This document shows positions 8,354 to 17,983 of a DNA stretch of 64,000 nucleotides, in pieces. Location: the NCBI GenBank assembly GCA_963813485.1, contig CAWEZE010000021.1, positions 94,660 to 158,659 of the forward strand, given 5' to 3'. The DNA is from DASQUK01 sp963813485. Its GTDB lineage: Bacteria; Actinomycetota; Acidimicrobiia; Acidimicrobiales; VFJN01. Under the pieces are notes generated by a model. It did no database searches and was not told the origin of the DNA. It saw only the letters and a list, made by a program, of their open reading frames with translations. Position numbers and translations under genes: made by a program. Positions within the stretch are counted from its first letter, which is position 1. Every line of letters begins with the position of its first letter.

Positions 8354-10445
8354 ATGAAATCGATCCCGCACGAAACGGCCACGTCCAGCGGCGACACCAC
8401 GACCGAGGACCGGAGGGTCCCGAGCGACCGCACGATCGGCGCCGACGTGGCGATCAAGGTGCCGTCCCTCACCGTGGGCGAGGCGTCGGCGTTGCTGGGC
8501 GTCGGCCTGGTGGCGGCGATCGCCACATGGTCGTTGGCTCTGGCTCAGCTCGGCCGGCACGACGGCTGGCTGGCCGTCGTTTTGGGCCTCCTGACGGCGG
8601 CGGCCGGCGCCGGCCTTTGCGCCTCGATGGGCCCGCGGCCGGCGATCCGTGTCGATGTCACAGAGCTCGCCCTGCTGGCCGCCGTGATAGCCGCCGGCGC
8701 GTTCTTCTTCTTGCCAGGCTTTCACTACGCGTACGGCGACAAGGACCCGGGCATCTACGTCGCGCACGGCTTCGCCATCGCCCGCGAGGGCGACGTGGAC
8801 ATCGACGACCCGGTCACCGGGCGGGGGCTGACGACCGGCCTCGAGCAGGGACAGAGGTTCCCGGGCATCTGGGCCGACTCGGACCATCCGAACCAGGTGA
8901 CGTCGCAGTTTTACCACCTGTATTCGTCCCTGCTCGCCACGGCCGAGGACATCGGTGGGCCCCGCGCTGTTCAACCTGACCCCCCTGCTCGCCATCGGGT
9001 CCTGTTGCCTGGTCGTCCTGGCCACCCGCCGGGCTGCGGGAACGGTCGTGGCCGTGGTCGCGGGCGCGCTTCTCGTCACCTCGATGATGCAGGTATGGCA
9101 GGCGAAGTACCCGTCCACCGAGATCTTCGCCCAGGTGCTCCTGTCCGGGGCGCTTCTGGCCGCCGTCCTGGCCATCGATCGGAGATGGGTAGGGGGGTCG
9201 TTCATCGTCGGCGTCCTGGCCGGGGTCAGCTTCCTGGCACGCCCTGACGGATTCCTCTACGTGCTGCTGGCAGCGGGCTCCGTCGCGATCGTCATCGCCG
9301 CCGGGCGCGCCGACGCCCGCGTTGCGGCGCTGATCGGCGGTCTGGCGGTGTCGCTCCCCTACGCGATGTGGAACGCCTACGTCGCTCGTGAGCATTACAC
9401 CGAGGTGAACTCGGTACCCGGCCCAGTGACATTGGTCGGCGCCATCGCACTCATGGTTGCGGCCGGCTTCATCGCGCGTCGCGTGTTCGTCACGCTTGGT
9501 CGCCGCTTTCCGCGCACGCACCTTGACAGGCCGGCCCAATTGCTCGCCCGGTGGAGGATCCCTGTGGGCGCGGTGCTGAGCGTCGCCTTCGGCGCGCTGT
9601 TTCTTCTTCTGTTCTTCCGCCGCGAACTGTTCGGCGAGGACTATCGCTACTCGCACTTCACCGGCAGGGTTGAACGGTCCTTCGCCGAGATGAGCACGCC
9701 CTGGCTGTCGTGGTTCGTCACCCTTCGAGGGCTTGTCGCCATGTGGCTCGGCATCTGCTTGGTGCTCATCCAGAGGTGGCGGGGCTCGCTGTTCGCATTG
9801 GTGGCCACCGGCGTGCTGCTGCTGCCGCTCTACCTCTACAACCCACGCGTATCGATGCGGCTCATGTGGTGGGTTCGGCGGTTCATCCCCACGGTGGTCC
9901 CCGTGGTCGTCATCCTCATCGCCATCGCCATCGGCTGGGCGCTCACTCGCCGCTGGATGACCGTTCGGCTCGCCGGCGCCGTCCTCCTCGTGACGCTCCT
10001 CGTCGAGTATGTGGGTATGTCCAGTCCCCTTCGGGACCACGACGAGATGGGCGGCTCATGGGACCTGTCGGCGGCGATCGCCGCGCAGGCGGGCACCGAG
10101 CAGGGTGTGTTCCTCTTCCCTCCGCCCGTGTCCGCCAACGACGTCGTGCGCAACACACCCGGCATCGTCTGGTTCGTATTCGATCAGGTGGCTGCCCGCC
10201 TGCCGAGCGACTACGACCTCGCCACCGTCGACGGATACCAGGAGGCGTTCCCGGACCGTCCCGTCTTCGTCGTCGCGCCTGGCGAAGGCCTGCCCGACCA
10301 CCTGCCGGCCGACCGCTTCAGAATGTCTGGACACGTCGCGGGGGAGGTCGTGGCCTGGGAGGAGAGCCGCGACGAGCGGCCGGACGAGGCGGTCACGACG
10401 CAGTGGCCGGTCAGCATCTGGCAGCTGACGGGATCAGCGGGATAG
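8354..10445 (+). CDS. Large polytopic membrane protein (GT-C/ArnT-like glycosyltransferase?), frame broken near 8954-8959
   Basis: ATG 8354 begins a frame with several membrane helices and the loop HYAYGDKDPGIYVAHGF, reminiscent of the first extracytoplasmic loop of GT-C mannosyl/arabinosyl transferases, which carries an acidic catalytic residue. At about 8954-8959 (a GGTGGGCCCC context) the coding frame moves by one base. The second frame, from 8955, continues with about nine more helices and a short soluble C-terminus. Total span is 3 x 697 + 1 bases, so one extra base explains it. It would use a polyprenyl-phosphate sugar donor outside the membrane if it is a GT-C enzyme; that function is inferred from topology only. 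Follows wzt by 92 bases on the same strand. Confidence 0.65.
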
Positions 10446-10468
10446 CGGGCTTGGACGAACGGACCGGC

Positions 10469-11215
10469 CTAGCCAGGCCGCCGAGCGAAGCCGACGAGGC
10501 CGACCCCCCTGTTGGGGTAGCGGCGTTGAATCACGCGGAACGGCGCCATTGCGTACCAGTTAGCGCGGCGAACCCAGTCCGGTAGTTGGACATTGCGGGC
10601 GCTCTGGGCGGTGCGGTCGGCGAGATCCGTGGGAGTTGACGATCGAGCGAGGCGGCGGCGAGCGAACCAGTTGTAGCCGACGTCGAGTACGGCACCGGCC
10701 GGAAAGCCGTAGTACCGGACATCGATGGGCTCCAGGCCTGTGGCCTCGAACAGCTTCGTGAGATCGTCGATTGTGTAGCGCCGCACGTGCCCGACCAGCT
10801 CGTCCCAGGGGCCGAAGCGGTGCGGGTCCGCGGGAACCGACACGAGCACGTGTCCGCCTGGGCGGACGTGCTCGACCCACCGCGCCAACGTGCCGGCATC
10901 GTCGACGATGTGCTCGAGCACCTCGAAGGCGCATACCAGGTCGAAGCGCTCCCCGCCGTCCAGGTCGGCGATGTCGCGGACCATGCGTGCGTCGCCCTGG
11001 CCGATCCGGGACGCTGCGATGCCCCGGGACGTGTCGTCGGGCTCGACCCCGACGTACGTGGCACGAGACGCGAGGTGGACGGCGACCCCACCGGTGCCGG
11101 TGCCCAGCTCCAGGATCGTCTGGGGCCGAAGCGCGTCGAGCCGCTCCTGGATCAGGGGCCAGCGCAGGGTGGAGTTCGCCCCCAGCGAGGGTCGAGCGAC
11201 TGCGTTTCCCGGCAC
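10469..11215 (-). CDS. Class I SAM-dependent methyltransferase
   Basis: 248 residues from GTG 11215 (a TTG at 11221, overlapping the upstream stop as TTGA, is the alternative). Motif I ILELGTGTGG at 34-43, GVEPDD at 56-61, then CAFEVLEHI and LARWVEHVRPGGHVLVSVP mark a Methyltransf_11/12-type enzyme. A short RRYTIDDLTKLFEATG stretch follows, often seen in methyltransferases of glycan and lipid loci. Soluble; acceptor unknown. Translationally coupled to the GT2 gene just upstream on the same strand, so the two may act on the same lipid-linked sugar. Confidence 0.8.
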   Translation of the reverse strand: MPGNAVARPSLGANSTLRWPLIQERLDALRPQTILELGTGTGGVAVHLASRATYVGVEPDDTSRGIAASRIGQGDARMVRDIADLDGGERFDLVCAFEVLEHIVDDAGTLARWVEHVRPGGHVLVSVPADPHRFGPWDELVGHVRRYTIDDLTKLFEATGLEPIDVRYYGFPAGAVLDVGYNWFARRRLARSSTPTDLADRTAQSARNVQLPDWVRRANWYAMAPFRVIQRRYPNRGVGLVGFARRPG

Positions 11216-11217
11216 CT

Positions 11218-12324
11218 TCAAACCCGCGTTCGCTCGGGCACATCCGATGACGTCGCCGGTCCATCCCCGGAACCGGTCTTCCGCGCGCCGCTGTCGGCTG
11301 CCTGCGACGTCGACGACGGCTCGGGTTCCGGCTCCCCGAGGTCGCCCCGGCGTCCTGGCATGTAGTGCGAGGGCGGCACCCCGAGCTGCAATTCGATGCG
11401 CCGTACCCGTTCCAACGTGCGCTGGGTCACGACGCGGTGGGCGCTGATCAGGTCGGCCAACACGCCCAGCGCAAACACCTGGATAGCCGCAACGAAGAGC
11501 ACGCCGCCCAACACGATCGACTGCAGGTGGCCGCCCCGATTGCCGTTGGCGATCCAGTCCCACACGAAGGGAGACCATGCGGCCAGCGAGCCGACCAGCA
11601 GCAGGACGGCGAGTGCCGTGAACACCTGGAGCGGCTCGTAGCCGGCGTAGATCCGGAAGATGGCGATGGTATTGCGTCGGACGTACGACCACATCGAGCC
11701 GAAAAGGCGCGACTCGCGGGTCTTGGGATTGGTCGACACGGGAACGTCGACGACCGCGATCAGGCTCTTGCCGGCCTGGATGAGCGACTCGAGCGTGTAG
11801 GTGAACTTGGACACCACCGTCAGGCCCAGGGCGGCCTCGCGGTTGTAGGCGCGGAAGCCGGACGTGGCGTCGGGCACCTCCGTGTCGGACGCGTGCCGGA
11901 CCGCCCAGCTTCCCACACGTTGCAGCCGCTTCTTGGCGTACGAGAAATCGTCGACCTCCATCACCCGGCGGTCGCCCACCACCATGTCGGCCTCGCCGGA
12001 CAAGATGGGCGCCACCAGCGCCGGGATACCGGCCGCCGAGTACTGGTTGTCGGCGTCGGTGTTGACGATCACGTCGGCTCCTAGTTTCAGGCCGGCGTCG
12101 AGGCCCGCCTGGAACGCCGAGGCCAGGCCCTTGTTGTTGGTCAGCTTGACGATGTGGTCGACACCGTGCTCCCGCGCCACCTCGACGGTGCCGTCCGTGG
12201 AGCCGTCGTCGATGATCAGCCACTCGACCCGGTCGAACCCGTCGAGCCGCCGTGGCAGGCCGGCGAGCGTGGCCGGGAGCTGAGCCTCTTCGTTGAGGCA
12301 CGGGATCTGGATGATGAGTTTCAT
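11218..12324 (-). CDS. Glycosyltransferase family 2, polyprenyl-phosphate sugar synthase-like
   Basis: 368 residues. N-terminal GT-A domain with IPCLNEE at residues 7-13, DDGSTDGT at 39-46 and the metal-binding NTDADNQYS at 88-96, as in dolichol-phosphate-mannose synthase-like enzymes. Two hydrophobic helices lie near 228-250 and 270-300, then a cytosolic tail that is Pro/Glu/Ser-rich and low-complexity. This architecture fits an enzyme that puts a sugar on undecaprenyl phosphate, which would feed the GT-C-like membrane proteins of the locus. The gene is divergent from the GT4 at 12474. Confidence 0.83.
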   Translation of the reverse strand: MKLIIQIPCLNEEAQLPATLAGLPRRLDGFDRVEWLIIDDGSTDGTVEVAREHGVDHIVKLTNNKGLASAFQAGLDAGLKLGADVIVNTDADNQYSAAGIPALVAPILSGEADMVVGDRRVMEVDDFSYAKKRLQRVGSWAVRHASDTEVPDATSGFRAYNREAALGLTVVSKFTYTLESLIQAGKSLIAVVDVPVSTNPKTRESRLFGSMWSYVRRNTIAIFRIYAGYEPLQVFTALAVLLLVGSLAAWSPFVWDWIANGNRGGHLQSIVLGGVLFVAAIQVFALGVLADLISAHRVVTQRTLERVRRIELQLGVPPSHYMPGRRGDLGEPEPEPSSTSQAADSGARKTGSGDGPATSSDVPERTRV

Positions 12325-12364
12325 GCGAGATTCTCACGGTACTCGGCTGACCGGCCTCGTCGCC

Positions 12365-12393
12365 TTGGGAGGGGGACGCCGGCTCGTTAGCAT
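12365..12393 (+). promoter_or_regulatory. Candidate promoter for the GT4 gene at 12474
   Basis: TTGGGA at 12365-12370 and TAGCAT at 12388-12393 are separated by exactly 17 bases and each matches four of six positions of the housekeeping -35 and -10 consensus. They lie in the 149-base divergent gap between two glycosyltransferase genes, about 80 bases before the GTG at 12474. Confidence 0.3.
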
Positions 12394-12473
12394 CGCGCCG
12401 TCCGCCGGACGGTCGTGAAGGATGTCATGCCGATGCCCGAAGCTATCGCCACTCGCCGCCGCCCCTCGGCGAC

Positions 12474-13568
12474 GTGACGGACGTGCGCATCACCTTCGTC
12501 GGCCCCGTCCCCCCGATCCGCAGCGGCGTTTCGCAGCACGGCGGTCGCCTGACCGAGGCGCTGGCGCATGACCACGACGTAACTGTGCTGTCGTGGCAGC
12601 ACCAGTACCCCAAGCGCTTCTTCCCGCGGCCGCAGGTCGATCGGGCCGCGCCACCACACCCGACGGCGCGATTCGACCTGCGGTGGTGGGATCCCCTTTC
12701 GTGGTGGCGGGCGGGGTGGGCAGCCCGGAACAGCGACTTGGTCGTGCTCGTCTGGGCGACGCCGTTCCATGTCCTGACCTACCGGCTGATCATGGCCCGG
12801 GCGGGCCGGGCCCGAACGGTCGCCATCGTCCACAACGCCCTGCCGCATGAGCCGCTACCCCTGCAGCGGCCACTCACCCGGTGGATCCTGTCTCGCTGCG
12901 ACGGCCTCGTCGTGCACGCGTCGACGGTCGCCGAGGAGCTCGACGAGCTACTGGGTGCGCGGGTCGAGATGGTGATCACGCCGCATCCACCGAACGTCGA
13001 CGTGGAGGCTTGCCCGCTGCCGGAGCTGGCCGACCACGGCTTGCGGCTGCTGTTCTTCGGCTTCATCCGCCCGTACAAGGGTCTCGACGTGGCGTTGGAT
13101 GCTCTCGCCCAGCTGCGTCGGCAGGGCGTCGTGCACCGGTTGACGGTCGCGGGCGAGCCGTGGGACCCGAGCGAGGATTGGGAGGAGCGGGTCAGACGGC
13201 GCGGGCTGAGCGACCAGGTGGAGCTGCGACTGGGCTACGTGGCCGACGGCGAAATGAGCGGGCTGCTCGCCGAACACCACGCTGCGCTGTTGCCGTACCG
13301 CAGCGCCACGCAGTCGGGCATCGCGCCGATCGCGTTCGCCGCCGGGCGACCCGTCGTCGCCACGGCGGCCGGAGGGCTGACCGACGTGATCAGGGACGGC
13401 GAGAACGGCACGCTCGCCACACCGGACGACGCGCAATCGCTTGCCGATGCCATCCAGCGTTGCGCTCGGGACCTGCCGACGCTGGCCGCAGACGCGCTGC
13501 GCGACGCACCGACGTGGGGGGACGTCGCCGCTGCGGTGGTCAAGGCCGCACGGCTCGACAGGTCGTAA
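12474..13568 (+). CDS. Glycosyltransferase family 4
   Basis: 364 residues from a GTG start. An N-terminal GT-B half opens with RITFVGPVPPIRSGVSQHGG (the glycine-rich acceptor-side loop at about 17-24). The C-terminal donor half opens with FFGFIRPYKGLDVALDAL at about 194-211 and includes GIAPIAFAAGRPVVATAAGG near 283-302, where the usual EGFG...EAMA pattern is replaced by a Ser-Gly-Ile version. It uses a nucleotide sugar in the cytosol; sugar and acceptor cannot be told. A simple GCC/GAC triplet run follows the stop, before the convergent FkbM gene. Confidence 0.82.
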   Translation: MTDVRITFVGPVPPIRSGVSQHGGRLTEALAHDHDVTVLSWQHQYPKRFFPRPQVDRAAPPHPTARFDLRWWDPLSWWRAGWAARNSDLVVLVWATPFHVLTYRLIMARAGRARTVAIVHNALPHEPLPLQRPLTRWILSRCDGLVVHASTVAEELDELLGARVEMVITPHPPNVDVEACPLPELADHGLRLLFFGFIRPYKGLDVALDALAQLRRQGVVHRLTVAGEPWDPSEDWEERVRRRGLSDQVELRLGYVADGEMSGLLAEHHAALLPYRSATQSGIAPIAFAAGRPVVATAAGGLTDVIRDGENGTLATPDDAQSLADAIQRCARDLPTLAADALRDAPTWGDVAAAVVKAARLDRS

Positions 13569-13596
13569 CGCCGCCGCCGCCGACGACGACGACGCC
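13569..13596. repeat. Short GCC/GAC triplet repeat between convergent genes
   Basis: Right after the GT4 stop, about four GCC-type triplets run directly into about four GAC triplets. It is a simple sequence tract in the 48-base gap between two converging genes. No hairpin or T-run makes it a clear terminator. Confidence 0.5.
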
Positions 13597-13616
13597 TGTT
13601 CGCCCTGACGCTGGCT

Positions 13617-14519
13617 TCAATCGCCGCGGACGACCAGCTGGGCGCTGAGACGGGGGGCAACCGCGAAGACATCCGGTCCCTCGTTGGGCACCGCTGGGTG
13701 AAGGCGTCCGTGGTCATCGGGCCTCGCCAGCACGTAGTTGGCATCCTGCAATGCCCGGGCGATCTCATCTCGATGCCTGCCGAAGTGCTCACGCGCCATG
13801 CTGTTCCACTCGAGCTGCAGGATGCCGACGCGCTGCTCGTCCAGGGCCCGGGCAGCTCCGAGCACCACGTCGAGCTCGAATCCCTCGACATCGATCTTGA
13901 CGCCGGCGGCCGTACGATCGCCGAGCACGTGATCGAGTGTGGTGACGGGGATCTCGGTGACGGGCTCCTTCGTGTCGTCAGTCTCGCCGGGGTTCGGAAC
14001 CAGGTAGTTGGACGAGCCGAGCTCCGCTGTGAGCCTGCTCTGTCCCGGAGCGCGACCGAGCGCGGCCGGGACGATGTCGGCCTTCAAGCCGTTCAGACAG
14101 AGGTTGACCCCGAGAAGGCGGCGGGCGTCCGGAGCGGGCTCCACCGAGATCACATCGCAGCCGTTCGAGGCGATGAGCAGGGTATAGATCCCGATGTTCG
14201 CCCCGACGTCGACGAAGAGGTCGCTCGGCCGGAGCGCACCCAACCAGAACGTCATCTCCCGATAATCAGGCAGCCGCGCATAGACGGCGTGCGACGCCCC
14301 CTGGCCTCGGCGCACCAGGATCTGGCCCCCCGCGTAGGTTGTGGTCCAGTAGCCGCCGGTCAGCCGGGTCCACGCCGGGAAGATCAAAGCCTCCGCCGTC
14401 CGACGAAAGCGTTCGCCCTTGTTTCCCGGGTTCCCGAAGACCTGCCTGAGGACATACTCGACATCCCGGGCCACCGACCGAGATCGCGTGCTGCTCGCCG
14501 TCGAAATCCTGACCACCAC
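13617..14519 (-). CDS. FkbM family methyltransferase
   Basis: 300 residues from GTG 14519. Motif I is DVGANIGIYTLL at about 104-115, with ISVEPAP at 124-130 and the FkbM-characteristic VKIDVEGFELDVVLGA at about 207-222. FkbM enzymes are SAM-dependent O-methyltransferases; many act on sugars of surface polysaccharides or on macrolides. The first 60 residues are basic and contain an aromatic YWTTTYAGG segment that may contact the acceptor. Divergent from the UPF0104 gene at 14759; the gap 14520-14758 shows no further gene. Confidence 0.85.
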   Translation of the reverse strand: MVVRISTASSTRSRSVARDVEYVLRQVFGNPGNKGERFRRTAEALIFPAWTRLTGGYWTTTYAGGQILVRRGQGASHAVYARLPDYREMTFWLGALRPSDLFVDVGANIGIYTLLIASNGCDVISVEPAPDARRLLGVNLCLNGLKADIVPAALGRAPGQSRLTAELGSSNYLVPNPGETDDTKEPVTEIPVTTLDHVLGDRTAAGVKIDVEGFELDVVLGAARALDEQRVGILQLEWNSMAREHFGRHRDEIARALQDANYVLARPDDHGRLHPAVPNEGPDVFAVAPRLSAQLVVRGD

Positions 14520-14758
14520 CTCTCGTCGTGTCGTCCGATCGTGTCACGGCCCGACGACCCGCAAGAAAATGGCCAGATGGTGCCATCCTCGAGGAGGAGC
14601 CGACCACTGCCTCTGGCAGTCCTCGTTGTTGCACCCCGACTGCCCGCGTGTTTGGTCCCCGGCCTTGCGACACCGGTCCCGGCCGCCCGTACGCTCGGTC
14701 CCGTGAGGGAAACCCGTGCCTTGCCATCGCGCTGCCCCAGATCTTCGACGAGCGCACC

Positions 14759-15802
14759 GTGAGGCTCGCGGACCACCGGCGCACGATCCGGCTCGCGGTT
14801 TTCCTGCTCGGCCTTGTCGGTCTGATCATCGCCGTGCGTCGAGCGGTGGACGAGTCGCGCGGCCAAGTGCTCCCTGACGCCCCCGCATTGGTCGTCGCCG
14901 GTGCGCTAACGCTCGCCTCGATCGCCCTCGCCGCCCGGGCGTGGACCGAACTGTTCGACGGCCGGCATGATCGACGGGCACTTGCCGGCTCGCTCTACGC
15001 ATCGCAGCTCACGAAGTATCTCCCTGCTGGCGGATTCGTACAGGCCGCCAGCCAGGTGAGCATGACCGTCACCGCCGGCGCCCGCGTCGGCCAAGCGACG
15101 ACCGCGGCCGCCGTGTGGGCCTTCACCACCGTCGTCGCCGGCTGCACTCTGGCGTCTGGGTTGGTGTTCGCCGCTTCGCTCCCCACCTGGCTGAGGGCTA
15201 CCGCGTTGTGTGGCCTCCTGGCTCCCGCGCTTCTGCATCGGCGTGCGCTGGCCCTTGCGCTTCACGCAGCTCATCGACTCATCCGGCGAGTGCCTGACCC
15301 GGATGTCCTCCCAACTCAACGACGCATCTTGGTCTCGTTTGCGTGGTCGCTCGGCAACGCCGTCACCGGCTCGGCCGCTTACGCCGTCCTCCTCAGCGGG
15401 GCCAACACCGACGTCGATCCAGTCGTGGTGATGAGCGCATTCGCGCTGAGCTGGGTCGTTGGTTTCCTGATCTTCCCGTTGCCCAGCGGGATCGGGGTCC
15501 GAGAGGCCGTGCTCGTGGCGGTGGTCCCGGGTGCGTCATCGGCGGCCCTCCTCGCCGCATCGCTCGCGCAACGGTTTCTCGTGCTCGCGGCCGAGGTGGC
15601 TGCGACAGTCGGCAACCAGGTGCTCGCCCGGCGCGAACGTCGGGCCTCGAGCGCTGCCGACGCGGCGACTGCCGGAAACGAAGCGGCTGAACACTCGGCC
15701 GCGCAGGCCGAGCCCGAGGCCCACACCGCGTACGATGACCGCGCGGAGCACGACGATCACGCCGAGAGCGTGCAAACCAGCCCGCCCAGCGAAGCTCGGT
15801 GA
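14759..15802 (+). CDS. UPF0104 / lysylphosphatidylglycerol-synthase-type transmembrane protein (flippase-like)
   Basis: About 347 residues from GTG 14759, chosen because the frame upstream of it looks non-coding. Eight or so membrane helices include FLIFPLPSGIGVREAVLVAV near 237-256, which carries the PGGxGxRE-type signature of the family. Relatives are the MprF flippase domain and AglD/GtrA-neighbour proteins found beside glycosyltransferases; they are thought to move lipid-linked substrates. The last 60 residues are a charged, low-complexity cytosolic tail. A second member of the family lies at 29815. Confidence 0.72.
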   Translation: MRLADHRRTIRLAVFLLGLVGLIIAVRRAVDESRGQVLPDAPALVVAGALTLASIALAARAWTELFDGRHDRRALAGSLYASQLTKYLPAGGFVQAASQVSMTVTAGARVGQATTAAAVWAFTTVVAGCTLASGLVFAASLPTWLRATALCGLLAPALLHRRALALALHAAHRLIRRVPDPDVLPTQRRILVSFAWSLGNAVTGSAAYAVLLSGANTDVDPVVVMSAFALSWVVGFLIFPLPSGIGVREAVLVAVVPGASSAALLAASLAQRFLVLAAEVAATVGNQVLARRERRASSAADAATAGNEAAEHSAAQAEPEAHTAYDDRAEHDDHAESVQTSPPSEAR

Positions 15803-15820
15803 TCGGCGCGGGATGCGAAC

Positions 15821-15838
15821 AGGCGAGAGAATTCGCCT
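15821..15838. promoter_or_regulatory. Inverted repeat in the leader of the membrane protein gene
   Basis: AGGCGA and TCGCCT are separated by six bases, a perfect 6-bp palindrome 139 bases upstream of ATG 15977 and just after the UPF0104 stop. It could be an operator or a small hairpin. Nothing else identifies it. Confidence 0.2.
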
Positions 15839-15976
15839 CGGTGTTGCCCGGCAGGCAGACTCGTGCGTCCGCCGGTCCGCACAACTGATCGGCGATCATG
15901 TGGGCGGTCTCGGGGACAGCGTCGCTCAGCCGTTCGGCAGCCCGATGACGCTGGTTCAGCGCAAGGACCATCCGGG

Positions 15977-17923
15977 ATGAAGGTCACGTCCGCACAGCAG
16001 CGATCCCTGACGACGCCCTCCGGGCGTTCGTCAGGGGACGATGGCCTGCGGGACGTGCCGGCCGACCGGGGCGCCATCGACCGGACCCGGTGGCGAGACC
16101 GGCGGCTGGCCATCGGTTCTGGCTACGTCGCGATCGTGACGGCCATCGCGTGGCTGTACGGGGTGGTTCCCTTCTCGGGTCGCACCTTTCCGCTCGCACC
16201 GATTGCTTCGGTGACGAGCTGGGTCGAATGCCTCGACGACGGGCTTGTCACGTGCAAGTACATCGGTTATCCGGAGGGTGTCGACCTCAGCGTCGGCATG
16301 CCTCTCGTCGGCGGTACCTTCCTGTTGACCCGGTTGGGGATCGGCATCGAGGTCGCGCTCAACGTCCTGGCACTTCTCGCCCTCGCAGCCGGAATCGCTG
16401 CGTTGTGGGGGTTGGCGGCGTCGATCGCCCGCAGTGCGGCCGCCGGCGCACTCGCCACATGCCTGTACTTCATGTCGCCGATCGTCGTCGCGCACACCGG
16501 CAAGACGGCGCTCTGGTTGGGCTTCGTACTACTGCCCATCCCGCTCGCGCTTGCGTACGTTGCGGTCAGGCCGAACCGAAGGCCGCAGCCAGTCGTGCTC
16601 GCCTGCGTGGGGCTCACGTTCGCCGCAGCCTTGTTGTTGGTCTACCTCGACCCCTACGCGTGGACGATATCGGTGGTCATCGGCGGCCCTTTGTGCATCG
16701 CCGGCGCCGCCGTGGCGATGAAGCGAACCCGCTGGCGAGGCTGCGTCGTGCCCGTGTTGACACTGATCGCCTTTCTCGTGCCCGGGATCATCTTCCGGGT
16801 GCTGGAGCCAAGTGCCGAGGTCAGCGCAAACTTTCCGCTTGGCTTCTACCGAGCTTATGGAGTCGATGTCGTCACGGCGGTCTTTCCTACCCGGGATAGC
16901 CTCTTGGGCGACCTTCTCGGCTCCCCCGTCGACCGATGGGATCCTCTCGAGTTCTATGCAGACGGCACCCCGCTCATCGGAACGTTCGTCGGGGTATTCA
17001 TGCTCATGGCCGCCGCCGTAGGGGCCGTCGCGCTGCTTCGTCGGGGCCGCTCGAATCGCTTGGTGGCTCTTGCGTTCGCTTTGAGCGGGCTCGCCTGCCT
17101 CGCACTGGGTCTCGGCCCCTCGCTGAAGGTGCTCGACAAAGCATCCGTCCCTGTCGTTGCCGTCAATGCCGATGGGGTCGTGACGGGTACCAACCACGTG
17201 ATGCCTGCGTCCGATGCGACGGTCTCGCTTCCATGGTCGTGGGTGTACGGCTTGCAACCGTTCGAGGGAATGCGGGCAACGTACCGCTGGCATGTAGGCC
17301 TCCGCCTGATCCTGGTCATCTTCGCCGCCGTCACCGTGATGTGGTTGTTCCGGCGCCGTCGCTCACTTGGTGTTGCTCTCGCCGCAGTGCTCGTACTCGA
17401 GACGGCGTCGCACGGCCTGCTCGATGCCCGGAAGCTAGCCGCCCACAATCACGAGCTCGTGCAAGCCTTTGAAGATGATATGGAGCGTGCCTTCGGTAGC
17501 GGTCGACTGCGAGCATCAGAGCGCGTGCTCTTCCTGCCGGCGGGTAACGACTATCTCATCGGCGAGATTGCTCCGCCGCTCGAGGTGTTTTCGTACAATG
17601 TTGCCTTCGACAAGGAGATCGCACGGATCCGTCGATTGCAACCTATACCGGTCATCGCCGCCATCTCTGCATATACGGACGACAATCTGAACAGGGAGCA
17701 CGTATGCCAACTGTTCCGTCAGGATCTGGTCGATGCAGTTGTCCTTATCAATTTCAGCATGCGTGGAGATACGTTGGTCTGGCCACCACCGCAGCAGCGC
17801 GTCGACGCCCAGAGGGCAAAGAACACCGCCTTCGGTCTGTTCGATGACCCGGCGTTCAATGTTGATGAGGGGGACCTTGCTGCGATCCTGCGCCCCGCGC
17901 CCGCCTCGCCCGCCGGTTGCTGA
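15977..17923 (+). CDS. Large polytopic membrane protein of unknown function (GT-C/YfhO-like)
   Basis: 648 residues from ATG 15977, preceded by AAGGA at 15963-15967. After a polar N-terminus of about 50 residues there are roughly eleven membrane helices, with a first extracytoplasmic loop containing VTSWVECLDDGLVTCKYIG (two cysteines that could pair). A loop with GLQPFEGMRATYRWHV near 455-470 leads into the last helices. The C-terminal 150 residues are soluble and probably extracytoplasmic. The layout is shared with many actinobacterial and YfhO-like membrane proteins in glycan loci, thought to be sugar transferases, but no catalytic motif is certain. Base composition drops in the last 450 bases of the gene. 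Confidence 0.6.
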   Translation: MKVTSAQQRSLTTPSGRSSGDDGLRDVPADRGAIDRTRWRDRRLAIGSGYVAIVTAIAWLYGVVPFSGRTFPLAPIASVTSWVECLDDGLVTCKYIGYPEGVDLSVGMPLVGGTFLLTRLGIGIEVALNVLALLALAAGIAALWGLAASIARSAAAGALATCLYFMSPIVVAHTGKTALWLGFVLLPIPLALAYVAVRPNRRPQPVVLACVGLTFAAALLLVYLDPYAWTISVVIGGPLCIAGAAVAMKRTRWRGCVVPVLTLIAFLVPGIIFRVLEPSAEVSANFPLGFYRAYGVDVVTAVFPTRDSLLGDLLGSPVDRWDPLEFYADGTPLIGTFVGVFMLMAAAVGAVALLRRGRSNRLVALAFALSGLACLALGLGPSLKVLDKASVPVVAVNADGVVTGTNHVMPASDATVSLPWSWVYGLQPFEGMRATYRWHVGLRLILVIFAAVTVMWLFRRRRSLGVALAAVLVLETASHGLLDARKLAAHNHELVQAFEDDMERAFGSGRLRASERVLFLPAGNDYLIGEIAPPLEVFSYNVAFDKEIARIRRLQPIPVIAAISAYTDDNLNREHVCQLFRQDLVDAVVLINFSMRGDTLVWPPPQQRVDAQRAKNTAFGLFDDPAFNVDEGDLAAILRPAPASPAGC

Positions 17924-17983
17924 ACCTCTCGTCAGGCCACTCATAGACCGCCGCCCGGATAAAAGGACGATTGTCGGGGGATC

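Noticed and set aside
10469..12337. A 622-codon frame that would fuse the methyltransferase to an N-terminal region
   Set aside because: The upstream part is the shifted frame of the GT2 gene and has no domain; the methyltransferase starts near 11215.
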